This document shows positions 33,911 through 43,427 of a DNA stretch of 64,000 bases, one piece after another (the first letter of the stretch is position 1; each line of letters starts with the position of its first letter). Under the pieces are notes generated by a model. It did no database searches, was not told where the DNA came from, and saw nothing but the letters and a program-made list of their open reading frames with translations. The translations under genes and the position numbers were made by a program. Source of the DNA: Clostridiales bacterium (GTDB lineage: Bacteria > Bacillota > Clostridia > Christensenellales > Aristaeellaceae); contig SVGP01000007.1 in the NCBI GenBank assembly GCA_015056255.1, forward strand, positions 51,020-115,019, in the 5' to 3' direction.

Positions 33911-36399
33911 TACGGCGCAACCTCCTTCTCGATCACATAGCTCTGCGCGGGAACAGTGACGTCTCCCACAAGAGCGTCCGCATAAGAATAGTTGAGATAT
34001 ACAGTTACGCCGTTGTCATACGTAACGCGTCTGACATTGCCATCAAGAATTACATGCTCCGAAACCTCGGCATCGGCTACCTGCTTGTAGAAATCGTTAT
34101 AGATCTGATACATTTCGGCAGCAATGTCAAGAGAATCCGTGTACTGAGAGGAATAGTAGGCCATGTAATCCACGTCTTCCGTATTGGCGTAGATGGAGGG
34201 CTTTTCGTAGCTGAAGGTGAAGCGCGGAGCGGACTTGCTCTCAAGCGCCCACAGAAGCTGATTCTCATATCCCATATAGCTTTCAGTATTCCAGCTCTCG
34301 GAGGAATAATTCAAGCTTCCGTCCAGCACCCACTGGATGAAGGGGATGGAGTAATCGGTGACGGCAAAGCCGTTGTCGCCGCGCGGGAGATTGGTTGCAC
34401 TGTCCGCGAACTTGAAGGCGTACAGAAGCGGCTTGTCGAGCATGAGCTCGTACTCATCGGAAATCTCCTCAAGCGCATCTTCGAAAACACCGATGGCATG
34501 GATGCGGCTTAAGTTTTCCTTGCGCTTGTGGTCGCCGATGGGGGTGTTTCCAAGGTCGAAGAGATTGATGCCGGTAAGGTCAAATTCTTCAAAATTGTCA
34601 AGCGCCTCGTCGGTGTACTCTTCAAGGTAGTACGGCGAAATGTAGTAGCCCTGATGATTGGTTCTGGAATGCTTCAGAACCGGCTCGCCAAAGGTGTATA
34701 CCATCGCCGGGTCGCCGTCGTGCTTGCGGGAAGCATTCTTCAGCGGTTTAAAGTCGCGTTCGGTGTACACGCGGCCCCAGTATACGCCGGGATAGAACGT
34801 GTCGCCGTTTTTGGAAAGCAGCTCGCTGAGCTCATTCAGCGCTTTTTCGCTGCCAATACCGCTGTCAAGCGCCAGATCCGTAAGCGCAGCGTTTTTGATG
34901 CCGCCTTTGAAAAGGCCGGAATAGATCATCTGGATGTTGTCGATGCCCTTTTCGCGCGCCAGCTCGTAGATCTCTTTGGCCTGATCGATCGTGGTCGCCT
35001 GAACGGTGGACTGATAGGGAATACCCAAAATGAACTTGTCCTTGTTGACAGCGCCCAGAATTTCCATAAAGAAGGGGGCGTTCTCATCGGCTTCGGATTC
35101 ATTGAGCTGTCCGCCCTTAAGCAGATACTCGCGGTATACCTTGGCAAAATCAAGGTAGTTCGCATTTTCGTCCGTCAGCCACTTATAGCGGATCACGATA
35201 TCGCCCTGATAGATGTCGTCGGCGTAGCGGGAAGAGGTGATACTCTCATTACCCGCAAGGGCAACGTTTTCGATGTTGCGAATGGCGAAGGTCAACGTTA
35301 CGCGGTTGAACTCATCGCTGTGGCCGGAAACGTTGGCGGAAATGGTCGCCATTTCGTAGCCCTTTTCGATGATACCCATCATGGAACTGTCGGTGCGCTT
35401 GATCGCAACCACGGGCAGCGCCACGTCCGTGCGCCTGGATACGTAATCGTCGGCGTTGATGAGCGCATCGCTTCCGTATACGGGCATGAGATAGGGCGTT
35501 GCGGAAAGCTTCTGGTTGTTAAGGGAGATGAGCGCGCCGCTTCCATCGGGCACAAAGATGTAGCCCTCCTGGGTGTTGTCCGCAGTCAGCATATACGGAA
35601 GGGCGTTTAAGGAAACCAGTTCGTTTCCTTCGGTCGTGGAAATGCTCGCGCAGGGAACAGTGAAGACAAGATCGTCACCGTCCAGCTGATAGCGAACGGT
35701 TACGTGAATCTTCGGAGAATAAGTACGCACATAGTTGACTGCTGCGTTATCCTCCAAAAGATCTTCCTGCGTGTACACGCCGCTTGTAAAGATCATTTCA
35801 TAGAGCTTCTTGATCAAAAGCGCGCTCAGAGAATCGTCCTTTACGCGGATCATGTATTCATACTCGGAATCCTTCTGGGGAACGGCGCGGTAGTTAGCGT
35901 CGAAGTCCTTTTTCTGGCTGGTGCTCCAGTCGGAATTTTCGATGATCTTCTGATACTTGTCTACGCGGATGGCCTTGGGAAGGTCGTCGATGATGTATGC
36001 GTTATCGCCGATGGTGTAAGTAATTTCAACGCCGTTTTCAATCAGCTGCCACTCGAAGGTTTCGTTGCTGACCGAATAGGTGTAGCTGTCCATGGCGGTG
36101 GTGGTAACCGGGGAGGTCTGCGCGTTGGTGATGAACGTGGCCTGAACGGCGGACTTCTGAAGGGATTTGATGGTGCGGTTGCCCTGGGAGCCATTCATTT
36201 CACTGCTGTCCCAAGCCTTGCCCGTTTCAAGATCCACAAGCCTTATTTCCGTCGTTTTCTCATTAAAGAGAAGCGCTTTGGTTTCGTTTTCCGAAATCAG
36301 CGTAAAGCCTTCGTCCTCTGCGCGCAATTCATAGGCGTATGCGCTGACAAAAAGTGACAGAACAAGCGCCATTAAGAGGAACCAAATGATTCTGCGCAT
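33910..36399 (-). CDS. DUF5696-type secreted protein
   Basis: An 829-residue exported protein. Signal peptide MRRIIWFLLMALVLSLFVSA then AYELRAEDEGF. The sequence matches what I know of the DUF5696 family, large extracytoplasmic proteins found beside CUT1 transporters in Clostridia and Paenibacillus; the function is not established. Visible parts: ALLFNEKTTEIRLVDLETGK, LPVVAIKRTDSSMMGIIEKG and a C-terminal GNVRRVTYDNGVTVYLNYS that looks like a glycosidase-type beta domain. A TIM-barrel-like middle (IPYQSTVQATTIDQAKEIYE) suggests a glycan-processing role. The start lies behind GGAGG. Confidence 0.75.
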   Translation of the reverse strand: MRRIIWFLLMALVLSLFVSAYAYELRAEDEGFTLISENETKALLFNEKTTEIRLVDLETGKAWDSSEMNGSQGNRTIKSLQKSAVQATFITNAQTSPVTTTAMDSYTYSVSNETFEWQLIENGVEITYTIGDNAYIIDDLPKAIRVDKYQKIIENSDWSTSQKKDFDANYRAVPQKDSEYEYMIRVKDDSLSALLIKKLYEMIFTSGVYTQEDLLEDNAAVNYVRTYSPKIHVTVRYQLDGDDLVFTVPCASISTTEGNELVSLNALPYMLTADNTQEGYIFVPDGSGALISLNNQKLSATPYLMPVYGSDALINADDYVSRRTDVALPVVAIKRTDSSMMGIIEKGYEMATISANVSGHSDEFNRVTLTFAIRNIENVALAGNESITSSRYADDIYQGDIVIRYKWLTDENANYLDFAKVYREYLLKGGQLNESEADENAPFFMEILGAVNKDKFILGIPYQSTVQATTIDQAKEIYELAREKGIDNIQMIYSGLFKGGIKNAALTDLALDSGIGSEKALNELSELLSKNGDTFYPGVYWGRVYTERDFKPLKNASRKHDGDPAMVYTFGEPVLKHSRTNHQGYYISPYYLEEYTDEALDNFEEFDLTGINLFDLGNTPIGDHKRKENLSRIHAIGVFEDALEEISDEYELMLDKPLLYAFKFADSATNLPRGDNGFAVTDYSIPFIQWVLDGSLNYSSESWNTESYMGYENQLLWALESKSAPRFTFSYEKPSIYANTEDVDYMAYYSSQYTDSLDIAAEMYQIYNDFYKQVADAEVSEHVILDGNVRRVTYDNGVTVYLNYSYADALVGDVTVPAQSYVIEKEVAP

Positions 36400-36426
36400 G
36401 GTACGCCTCCTTTCCAATTTGCGTTA

Positions 36427-37095
36427 TTAGAAATACTTCAGCATCAGTTCCTTGGTGATGATCGTAAAGAAATCCCATACGTCTGCAACCAGCGCAAATA
36501 CCAGCATCAGGATGAAGACCAGAATCATCATCGCGACAACCGTTAAAAGCAGCGCGCCGATGGACTGGCCAAAGCCGTATTCGTGCACGACAACCAGACC
36601 AATAAAGCCGTATACAACCAGCAGAACCGTGCCGATGGTCTCAATGGCGTATACAAACGTCATCTCGTCCAGCGTAAGCACGTTGCTTAAGAAAAGCGCG
36701 ACCAGCTGTAACAGGCACATCGGGAGCATTGCATACATGATGGTCATGAAGATCTCGCCAAGCTTGCCTTTTCCGTTCATGAGCGTGGTTACGCACCAGT
36801 TGCCCAGAACGAAAAGCGCAACAGGGAACAGCACTGTAAGCGCAAGGTAGAGGCTGTTTACATGGTAAATGTCCGAGTGGTTGATGAGGAAGCCGCGGTA
36901 TACAAAGTTCATGATGCTGATTAAGGATTCCAGAATCAGCACGAAGAACGCGAACACATAGCTTCCCTTTTTCTCGAACTTCATTGCGTCGAAGCCCTTG
37001 AAGGGGCGCTTCAGGATTCTGGTCGGGAATCCCCAGAAGGTTTCATACAGCCAGCCGAGGCCCTTTCTGACGCTTCCTTTTTCCGCATTCGTCAT
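36427..37095 (-). CDS. Yip1-family membrane protein
   Basis: A 222-residue membrane protein with five hydrophobic segments after a soluble N-terminus (RKGLGWLYETFWGFPTRIL). KFEKKGSYVFAFFVLILESL, LTVLFPVALFVLGNWCVTTL and GKLGEIFMTIMYAMLPMCLL match the YIP1 family pattern. In this setting it may assist assembly or anchoring of the surface proteins. It ends 27 bases before DUF5696 and begins one base after the NHL/TPR gene ends. Confidence 0.85.
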   Translation of the reverse strand: MTNAEKGSVRKGLGWLYETFWGFPTRILKRPFKGFDAMKFEKKGSYVFAFFVLILESLISIMNFVYRGFLINHSDIYHVNSLYLALTVLFPVALFVLGNWCVTTLMNGKGKLGEIFMTIMYAMLPMCLLQLVALFLSNVLTLDEMTFVYAIETIGTVLLVVYGFIGLVVVHEYGFGQSIGALLLTVVAMMILVFILMLVFALVADVWDFFTIITKELMLKYF

Positions 37096-37096
37096 G

Positions 37097-38539
37097 TCAG
37101 GCCGCCCCCTTTCTCTTTTTACGCGCGCGCTTGACGCTGGAAACCGTCACCTTAACGGCAATCAGGCCCAGTATAACCAGCATGCCGGGCACGAAGTATT
37201 CGCGAAGCGTCGCCGTGCGCACCTTTTCATAGGCCTTATCGTAATACTTGCGGTCGTCGCCCATCTCGAGGAATTCCATAGCCTCTTCGTATTCGCCGCT
37301 TCTTAAAAGCATGCGGCCTACGCCGGAGTATGCCAGAGTGAGGTTATGGTTGTAGGAAAGGGCTTCCTCCCAGTACTTGGAAGCGACTTCATAGTCGTAC
37401 AGATACTGGTACTTGACCGCGTTCATGAGGGCGGATCCGTACTTGGTGGGGCTGAACACCTCGATGGACTGGGCAAGAGAGTCCAGAACCAGGATGTCTT
37501 CGCCTACAAAGATCACGTCCACGGGGTTTCTGAAATAACCCTCGCGGTCGCCGGGGCCGCCGAATACGAACAGAAGAGAATGGTCTTCGTTGTAACCGAA
37601 GATGCGGGAGCGGGTGGAATCGAGGCACACATAGGCGCCGAAATCGTTTACGTCAACGGCGATGAACTGGCTCTTGCCGGTAGGGATACCGAAGCCGGTT
37701 TCATTGGTCCACAGATCGCCCTGCGGATAGGGCTTTTCTTCGGAAACCTTGATGATGTTTTCGCCCTTGGCATTCAAGCGCTTAATGGTTTTTTCATCGG
37801 TGCTCAAAAGCGTTGCAAAAAGGAAGCCGTCCTGATCGATACAAAGGTTTGTAAAGTCGGAAGGCAGCCACAGCGCCTGACGGGCGCGCTGTTCCTTGGT
37901 GGCGAAGGTGCGCCAGAACAGCTGCCAGGGGGTGAAGGTTACTTCGTTCACGCCGAAGAAGCGCGTGAAGGTTCCGTCGGCATTGAGCTCGAGGATGCCT
38001 TCGTACATGTTCTTGGAGATAACGTAGAGGCGGCCGGCCGCGTCTACGACCATCTTGGTCGGTCGATAGTTTACATTCTCATAGCCGACGATCTCGGGCT
38101 TGCCCATGACGCGGTTGAGCGTAAAGTCGGGGTTGAAGTGCAGAATCTGCGCCTTCTCCGACTGGGTGATGTAAATGTCGCCGTCCTTGGTGACGGTAAC
38201 GCCCGTGCAGCCATCCAGCTTCACTTCCTTATCGCCGTCCATGTAGGCGGTAAGAACCGACTTCACCTTCAGATCATGATCCATGATAATCAGGCGCTTG
38301 GAGCAGAGGATGTACACGCCGGAATCGTCCCTGAACGCGTCGACCAGACCGTCGAGCGCATCGATTTCAGGCATGTCGCGGGCAGTGATGGATCGGGCGA
38401 GCGTATACGCCGGGGGCGCGGCGATGATTTCGTCGTGGGGCGTATACAGGTAGTTGCTCGAGCCCGTGCGGGCGTCGGCAAATGCAATCATGGACGGAAG
38501 GAAGGCGAGCGCCAGAATCAGACAAATCAATTTTCTCAT
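37097..38539 (-). CDS. Anchored NHL-repeat/TPR protein
   Basis: A 480-residue protein. Signal peptide MRKLICLILALAFLPSMIAF; a six-bladed NHL-type propeller (VTVTKDGDIYITQSEKAQIL, VVDAAGRLYVISKN, LCIDQDGFLFATLLS, PVDVIFVGEDILVLDSL); TPR helices (VASKYWEEALSYNHNLTLAY and SGEYEEAMEFLEMGD); a C-terminal helix (VPGMLVILGLIAVKVTVSSV) with a basic tail as membrane anchor. Such an architecture suits a surface scaffold or sensor. Start behind AAGGAGG. It sits in the middle of the two-permease-pair operon. Confidence 0.85.
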   Translation of the reverse strand: MRKLICLILALAFLPSMIAFADARTGSSNYLYTPHDEIIAAPPAYTLARSITARDMPEIDALDGLVDAFRDDSGVYILCSKRLIIMDHDLKVKSVLTAYMDGDKEVKLDGCTGVTVTKDGDIYITQSEKAQILHFNPDFTLNRVMGKPEIVGYENVNYRPTKMVVDAAGRLYVISKNMYEGILELNADGTFTRFFGVNEVTFTPWQLFWRTFATKEQRARQALWLPSDFTNLCIDQDGFLFATLLSTDEKTIKRLNAKGENIIKVSEEKPYPQGDLWTNETGFGIPTGKSQFIAVDVNDFGAYVCLDSTRSRIFGYNEDHSLLFVFGGPGDREGYFRNPVDVIFVGEDILVLDSLAQSIEVFSPTKYGSALMNAVKYQYLYDYEVASKYWEEALSYNHNLTLAYSGVGRMLLRSGEYEEAMEFLEMGDDRKYYDKAYEKVRTATLREYFVPGMLVILGLIAVKVTVSSVKRARKKRKGAA

Positions 38540-38553
38540 TCGTTTCACCCTCC

Positions 38554-39507
38554 TTATTCCTTGATACCGGAAGTGGCCATGGTCTCCAAGACGTTGGACT
38601 GGGAGATAATGAACAGCACAACCGGAACGATGAACATAACAAGAGAAGTAGCTGCAACCACACCGGTTCTGGCAACGCCGGAGCCGGAGAGCTGGTTGAG
38701 CATAGCGGCCATGGGCTTGATGTTTTCGGTGTAGATGAAGTTGGTGCCGGTGGCGCCCCACATGCTCTGGAAAGCGACGATGAACAGCGTGATCCATGCG
38801 GGCTTGACGGCCGGCATGATGATGCGCCAGAGCATCGTAAAGTAGGTCGCGCCGTCGATGGAAGCCGCGTCGATGAGCGCAGTGGGAACCTGCTCCATGA
38901 AGTTCTTCATCAGGAACAGACCCAACGACATCGAAAGCGCGGGCAGGATGACGGACCAGACAGAGTCAACCAGACCCATGTAGCTCATGATTACGTAGTT
39001 CGGAACCGCAGTAACGGCGGTGGAGAACATAAGGGACATGACGACCAGTTCGCTCATGAGCTTGCTGCCGGGGAACTTGAACTTCGAAAGCGGGAAGGCG
39101 GCCATGGAGCAAAGGATGATGTGGCCGACCGCGCCCACAATAACGATAAAGAGGGTGTTAAACAGGTATCTGGTGAAAGGCACCAGAGAGTCCGCCAGAA
39201 GTTCGCCCAGATCAAAGAAGTTGTCCAGCGTCGGCTGAATAACGAACAGCTTCGGCGGGAAGATGAACAATTCGTTGATGGGCTTAAAGGCGTTGGAAAC
39301 CATGAAGATTACCGGGAACAGCATGATAAGGGACAGAATGAACAGGCAGATCAGAAGCGTAAGGCTTCCGGTAAGCGAACGGTTGCTGCGACCGCTCGTC
39401 AAAGAGCGCGCAAATTTGCTTCTGTACATCAGCTTCTGGCCCTTGTAGGCCTGCTTCTGAAGCTTGCGCATTTTTTTCTGCCTCTTTGTGAGCTTAGCTT
39501 TATTCAT
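38554..39507 (-). CDS. Carbohydrate ABC transporter permease (CUT1, MalG-like), first pair
   Basis: A 317-residue permease with a very basic N-terminus (KLTKRQKKMRKLQKQAYKGQ) and helices such as LTLLICLFILSLIMLFPVIF. The EAA loop DAASIDGATYFTMLWRIIMP is intact. It begins directly after the MalF-like partner ends. No ATPase is encoded in the operon. Confidence 0.92.
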   Translation of the reverse strand: MNKAKLTKRQKKMRKLQKQAYKGQKLMYRSKFARSLTSGRSNRSLTGSLTLLICLFILSLIMLFPVIFMVSNAFKPINELFIFPPKLFVIQPTLDNFFDLGELLADSLVPFTRYLFNTLFIVIVGAVGHIILCSMAAFPLSKFKFPGSKLMSELVVMSLMFSTAVTAVPNYVIMSYMGLVDSVWSVILPALSMSLGLFLMKNFMEQVPTALIDAASIDGATYFTMLWRIIMPAVKPAWITLFIVAFQSMWGATGTNFIYTENIKPMAAMLNQLSGSGVARTGVVAATSLVMFIVPVVLFIISQSNVLETMATSGIKE

Positions 39508-40443
39508 TTACGTGCCCACCTTTTCTAACATCCGCTGAACGGCTTTATTGATTGTAAGCATCAGGAAGAACAGAAGTACCGCGATGGAACAGGCGTAGCC
39601 CATTTCAAGGCGAATGATGCCGTAGTCGTTTAAGTGGTTGATGATGGTATGCGTTGCGTAGTTCGTGGACGGGAAGCCGTTTAAGGCCACCGTTACGTCC
39701 GCAACGGCCAGGGAGTTCGTAATCGACATGACCGCACCGAACATCAGCTGCGGGATCATGTTGGGCAGGGTGATGTACCAAAGCTCCTGCCAGCGGTTCT
39801 TGACGCCGTCAACTTCCGCCGCTTCATACTGCGCTCTGTCAACGCCCTGAAGACCGGCGATGAAGGATAAGAATCCTACGCCAAGGCTCATCCATACGGA
39901 AACCAGAATGACGATCAGCATCATGTACTTTTCGTCTCTGAGCCACAGGATGGGGTCGGTGATCAGGCCCATGGAGAGCAGACGGGAGTTGATAAAGCCG
40001 TACGCGTCGCCGGAGAACAGCTGCGTAAAGATAACGTAGGCGTTACCGGAGATGGAGGGCGCGTAGAAGATAACGGTTAAAAGCGTTCTGAGCTTCACGG
40101 GAAGTTCGCACAGAAGCCACGCCATGAGGAAGGAGAAGATGTAGCCGAACGGACCGATGATAACGGCCAAAAGCAGCGTGTTCTTCACCGACTTCAAGAA
40201 AATCGGGTCGTCCAGGAACAGGCGCATGTAGTTTTCAAAACCGATAAACTCAGGCGGCTGCAGGACGTTGAACTGGGTGAAGCTGAAGAAGATGGAGATG
40301 ACGACCGGAACGATCGTAAACATCGTGAAGAAGAACATGTAGGGAAGAAGCATCCAGTAAAGCTGCTTATACTTTTTAGCCAGCATTACGTTATACTGGT
40401 ATTTCGTGATATACCGGGGGTTTTTCGCTTTTGCCACTTTCAT
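39508..40443 (-). CDS. Carbohydrate ABC transporter permease (CUT1, MalF-like), first pair
   Basis: A 311-residue permease: MLLPYMFFFTMFTIVPVVIS as first helix and EAA loop YEAAEVDGVKNRWQELWYIT. The ATG is kept as start, but AGGAGG lies only two bases before it; the GTG two codons later is at ideal spacing and could be the real start. It forms the first CUT1 permease pair with the following gene. Confidence 0.92.
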   Translation of the reverse strand: MKVAKAKNPRYITKYQYNVMLAKKYKQLYWMLLPYMFFFTMFTIVPVVISIFFSFTQFNVLQPPEFIGFENYMRLFLDDPIFLKSVKNTLLLAVIIGPFGYIFSFLMAWLLCELPVKLRTLLTVIFYAPSISGNAYVIFTQLFSGDAYGFINSRLLSMGLITDPILWLRDEKYMMLIVILVSVWMSLGVGFLSFIAGLQGVDRAQYEAAEVDGVKNRWQELWYITLPNMIPQLMFGAVMSITNSLAVADVTVALNGFPSTNYATHTIINHLNDYGIIRLEMGYACSIAVLLFFLMLTINKAVQRMLEKVGT

Positions 40444-40455
40444 ATCCTCCTTTCT

Positions 40456-43323
40456 TTACTGCGCCGTGTCCAGACCAAACTCTCTGCGCTTGGCGTCGAT
40501 TTCTTCCTGAATCAGTTCGACGTTTTCGTACAAAGTGTCGGCGGCGTTTTCGTAGTTGGTGATGACGGTGACAAAGGCATTGTTCAGATAACGGCCGGTG
40601 ATGTAACCGCCGGGAATCTGCGGGATGCCGTGGAGGGTGGAAAGCGTGTCGTTGAGAACGGCTTTGATCTCAAGCGGCCACTCGACGGCCTCAAAGGACT
40701 CGAGGTTGGCTACCTGATATCTGCCGGCCTTGCCGAGGATGGCTTCCATTTCCTGCGCATAGCGGGTCTGGGTTTCGGCTCTTGTCCACCACTTGATGAA
40801 CTCCCAGCTCTCGTCAACCGTTTCGTTCTTGATGGCGGTGTTCTTGATGATCATCGCGCCGCCGGTTACGCAGGGAGAGGCATAGGCGATGCTGCCGTCG
40901 GCCTGACGGGTGCCGGGCACCTTTTCGATGCTCCATGCGCCGCGGATTTCAGGCGCGGAAACAGCTAAGCGGGTATAGGTGGAGAGGTCGACGATGCCAA
41001 TCGGGACTTCGCCCAGGCGGAAGCGCGTGATAAAGTCGATATCGCGCGGGAAGCCGTGCTGGGTGTAGAACTGGGTCCACCACTTGAAGGCGGCGTTGGC
41101 TTCGTCTCCGCCTAAGAGACAAAGCGTTCCGTCTTCATTATAGATCTCGCCGCCCGTCTGATAGAGGCGGGAGAGGAATACGGTGTTGATCGGAACGGAG
41201 GAACCCATCGAGAGCGAGGCGCCCAGAGAGGAGGGCGGCGCGGTATCGAGGTAAAGCTCCATGTTGTATCTCTGAAGCTCGGGAATCAGGGCGATTAAGT
41301 CATCCCAAGTCTCGGGAACCTGAAGGTTCAATTCTTCAAAGATATCGCTTCTATAGAACATGACCGGGAAGCTCATCTGATCCGGAAGCGCATAGCAGCC
41401 GCCTTCATAATAGAAGGATTCCATGGCCGCCGGCAGGAACTGAGATACAACTTCCTCATAGTCTTCAAACTGCTTAAGATCCAAAGCCGCGTCGCGGAAC
41501 GCGAAGTTTACAGGCGCGGTGTTGCCGATCTGAATGGCGATCTCCGGGCCGTTTCCGGTGAAGGTCGAGGGCAGAAGCACATCGGCGTTGATGAGCTTTA
41601 AGTTTACCTTGATGCCATACTTGCTTTCAAAGCTTTCGTTGATGAGTCTTCTGATGACTTCAAACTGGTCGCGGCCGGTAGACAGCCATACGTCGATTTC
41701 CTTTGCGGAATCCTCGGCTGCAGAGTCGGCCACGTTGTAGTCGTTAAAGAAGGAACCGATGAAGGCGCGGATCATGTGCCAGATGCGCTCAAAGAAGTTG
41801 CCGTCTGCGCGCTTGTCAATGTCCTTGTCGCCGGTCAAGACGATGTAGTCGATTTTCATCGGCTGATCTTTGAAGTCAAGTACGGTCTTGCCCATGGAGG
41901 TGATGCACTCTTTGAACGCGGAAAGGCGCTTGGGCCATGCTTCCTCGGATTCAATGAGCTCGTCAACCATGGAAAGAAGGCGGGTAAGCGCCGCAGTTCT
42001 TTCGCTGCCGGAGCCGGTTAAGGCGGTCATTCTTTCAAGAATGTCCTCAACGTCGGCCTTGCGCTGGGTGATGTCGGCCTGCAGGTTCGGAATGCGCGTA
42101 AAGAGCTGATAGCTCTGATAGATATCAGGGCTGGAGCCGGTGATGGCGATGACCTGACGATAGAGGGAGTTGAGTAGCTCGGTCTGCTCGTCGATGTCCT
42201 TAAGGATCGCGCCCATTTCGCCGAGCGTTACCTCGAGCGTGATTCTGTGCGTGCCCTTTTCAAGGAAGAAGTAGAATTCCTGCGTATCTTCCTTCTTGTC
42301 GGTCGGGTCCTGTCTGTTTCCGGAAAGCGGAGACAGCTGGAACTTGCCGCTGTGATAGAAACGAAGGTCGGCGGCCTCTTCAAAGGGGATCACGCCGTCA
42401 ATCGTGAGCTTACGGGTGGCGTACAGGCCGCGAAGGTCGCTCTGCTTAAAGCGCAAAACGACTCTGTAAAGGCCGTCTTCAGGCGCTTCGATATCCCAGG
42501 AAATCCACTCGCCCGGCTCGTTCCATGCGGTGTCGCCGATGCAGTTGAGGACGATGTTCGAGGGATGGTAGGGCTCGGAAATCGGGCTGGTACGGTCGTT
42601 GACCGGGTAGAAGCTGGGGCCGGATTTCAGCGCTGCGTCCTCCGCCTGATACTGGATGGGCTCTGTATCTGAAATCTTCGCGCCGTTTTCCAGGTGAGAA
42701 GATATGTATTCGGCGTAGGTGGGAGTTGCCTCCGGGGCTTTGATGGTGATCGTCTTCAGAATGAGGCCCTCGTTCAGGGACTCAATGCGAAGCGTATTTT
42801 CACCCTTTTTGACAAAGAATCTGAAATCCTCGGCAACATAACCCTCCATGTCGCTTAAGGAATAAGCGCGCCATTCGGGGGTCTGTACCTGAGAGGGGAA
42901 AGGCTGGTTGCCCTTCTTGTCTTTATAGTCGCGGTTTACGTCGTTCCACATGCGCGAAAAGGCCAGCTCGTTTGCTTCTTCAAACGGGCTTTCGCCATTT
43001 AAGGTAACCTTGCGCAGAATGTCTCCGCCGCTTCCGCTTCCGGGGAAGTAGAGGAATTCGATTTCGTAAAGCGCATCTTCATTGGCTTCAAACGTATATT
43101 CCACGTATCCGACTTCGCCGGTGGACAGCGTTCCGTCTTCAAGAACCTTGCCGTCCGCCATTTCAAGCGCGGAATACTCCGAAGCGTTTAAAACGATGGA
43201 TTCAGTCGCATTGGGCACGGATGCGTACTTTTCAATGTACTCGTCATATCCTTCCGCAAGCGCGCCAAAGGTAAAGGCAAGCAAGCACACGAAAAGGCAT
43301 GCGATGATCGGGCGTTTCAGCAT
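40456..43323 (-). CDS. Substrate-binding protein fused to duplicated carbohydrate-binding-like domains
   Basis: A 955-residue exported protein: signal peptide MLKRPIIACLFVCLLAFTFG then ALAEG; two related beta-sandwich-like domains (about 30-200 and 210-370), each with a matching motif (RKVTLNGESPFEEANELAF and RKLTIDGVIPFEEAADLRF) and a TLRIES or RITLEV end; a helical linker (about 380-480); and a family-1 solute-binding protein (about 540-955) with MFYRSDIFEELNLQVPETWD and IKNTAIKNETVDESWEFIKW. Most binding proteins are about 450 residues, so the extension is unusual. It lies between a plain binding protein and the first permease pair. Confidence 0.82.
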   Translation of the reverse strand: MLKRPIIACLFVCLLAFTFGALAEGYDEYIEKYASVPNATESIVLNASEYSALEMADGKVLEDGTLSTGEVGYVEYTFEANEDALYEIEFLYFPGSGSGGDILRKVTLNGESPFEEANELAFSRMWNDVNRDYKDKKGNQPFPSQVQTPEWRAYSLSDMEGYVAEDFRFFVKKGENTLRIESLNEGLILKTITIKAPEATPTYAEYISSHLENGAKISDTEPIQYQAEDAALKSGPSFYPVNDRTSPISEPYHPSNIVLNCIGDTAWNEPGEWISWDIEAPEDGLYRVVLRFKQSDLRGLYATRKLTIDGVIPFEEAADLRFYHSGKFQLSPLSGNRQDPTDKKEDTQEFYFFLEKGTHRITLEVTLGEMGAILKDIDEQTELLNSLYRQVIAITGSSPDIYQSYQLFTRIPNLQADITQRKADVEDILERMTALTGSGSERTAALTRLLSMVDELIESEEAWPKRLSAFKECITSMGKTVLDFKDQPMKIDYIVLTGDKDIDKRADGNFFERIWHMIRAFIGSFFNDYNVADSAAEDSAKEIDVWLSTGRDQFEVIRRLINESFESKYGIKVNLKLINADVLLPSTFTGNGPEIAIQIGNTAPVNFAFRDAALDLKQFEDYEEVVSQFLPAAMESFYYEGGCYALPDQMSFPVMFYRSDIFEELNLQVPETWDDLIALIPELQRYNMELYLDTAPPSSLGASLSMGSSVPINTVFLSRLYQTGGEIYNEDGTLCLLGGDEANAAFKWWTQFYTQHGFPRDIDFITRFRLGEVPIGIVDLSTYTRLAVSAPEIRGAWSIEKVPGTRQADGSIAYASPCVTGGAMIIKNTAIKNETVDESWEFIKWWTRAETQTRYAQEMEAILGKAGRYQVANLESFEAVEWPLEIKAVLNDTLSTLHGIPQIPGGYITGRYLNNAFVTVITNYENAADTLYENVELIQEEIDAKRREFGLDTAQ

Positions 43324-43370
43324 TGTGTCACCATCTTTCGATTTGGTAGCCATGAATTCGGAAATACGCG

Positions 43371-43404
43371 ACTGCGAGACGCCCTTTTAGGGGCGTCTCG
43401 CAGT
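43371..43404 (-). other. 14-bp hairpin between the two binding-protein genes
   Basis: ACTGCGAGACGCCC and GGGCGTCTCGCAGT pair around a six-base loop. No U-run follows, so read-through is likely; it probably protects the 3' end of the first binding-protein transcript and sets it above the rest of the operon. Confidence 0.75.
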
Positions 43405-43427
43405 CTAAAAATGCAATCGGCAATCGA

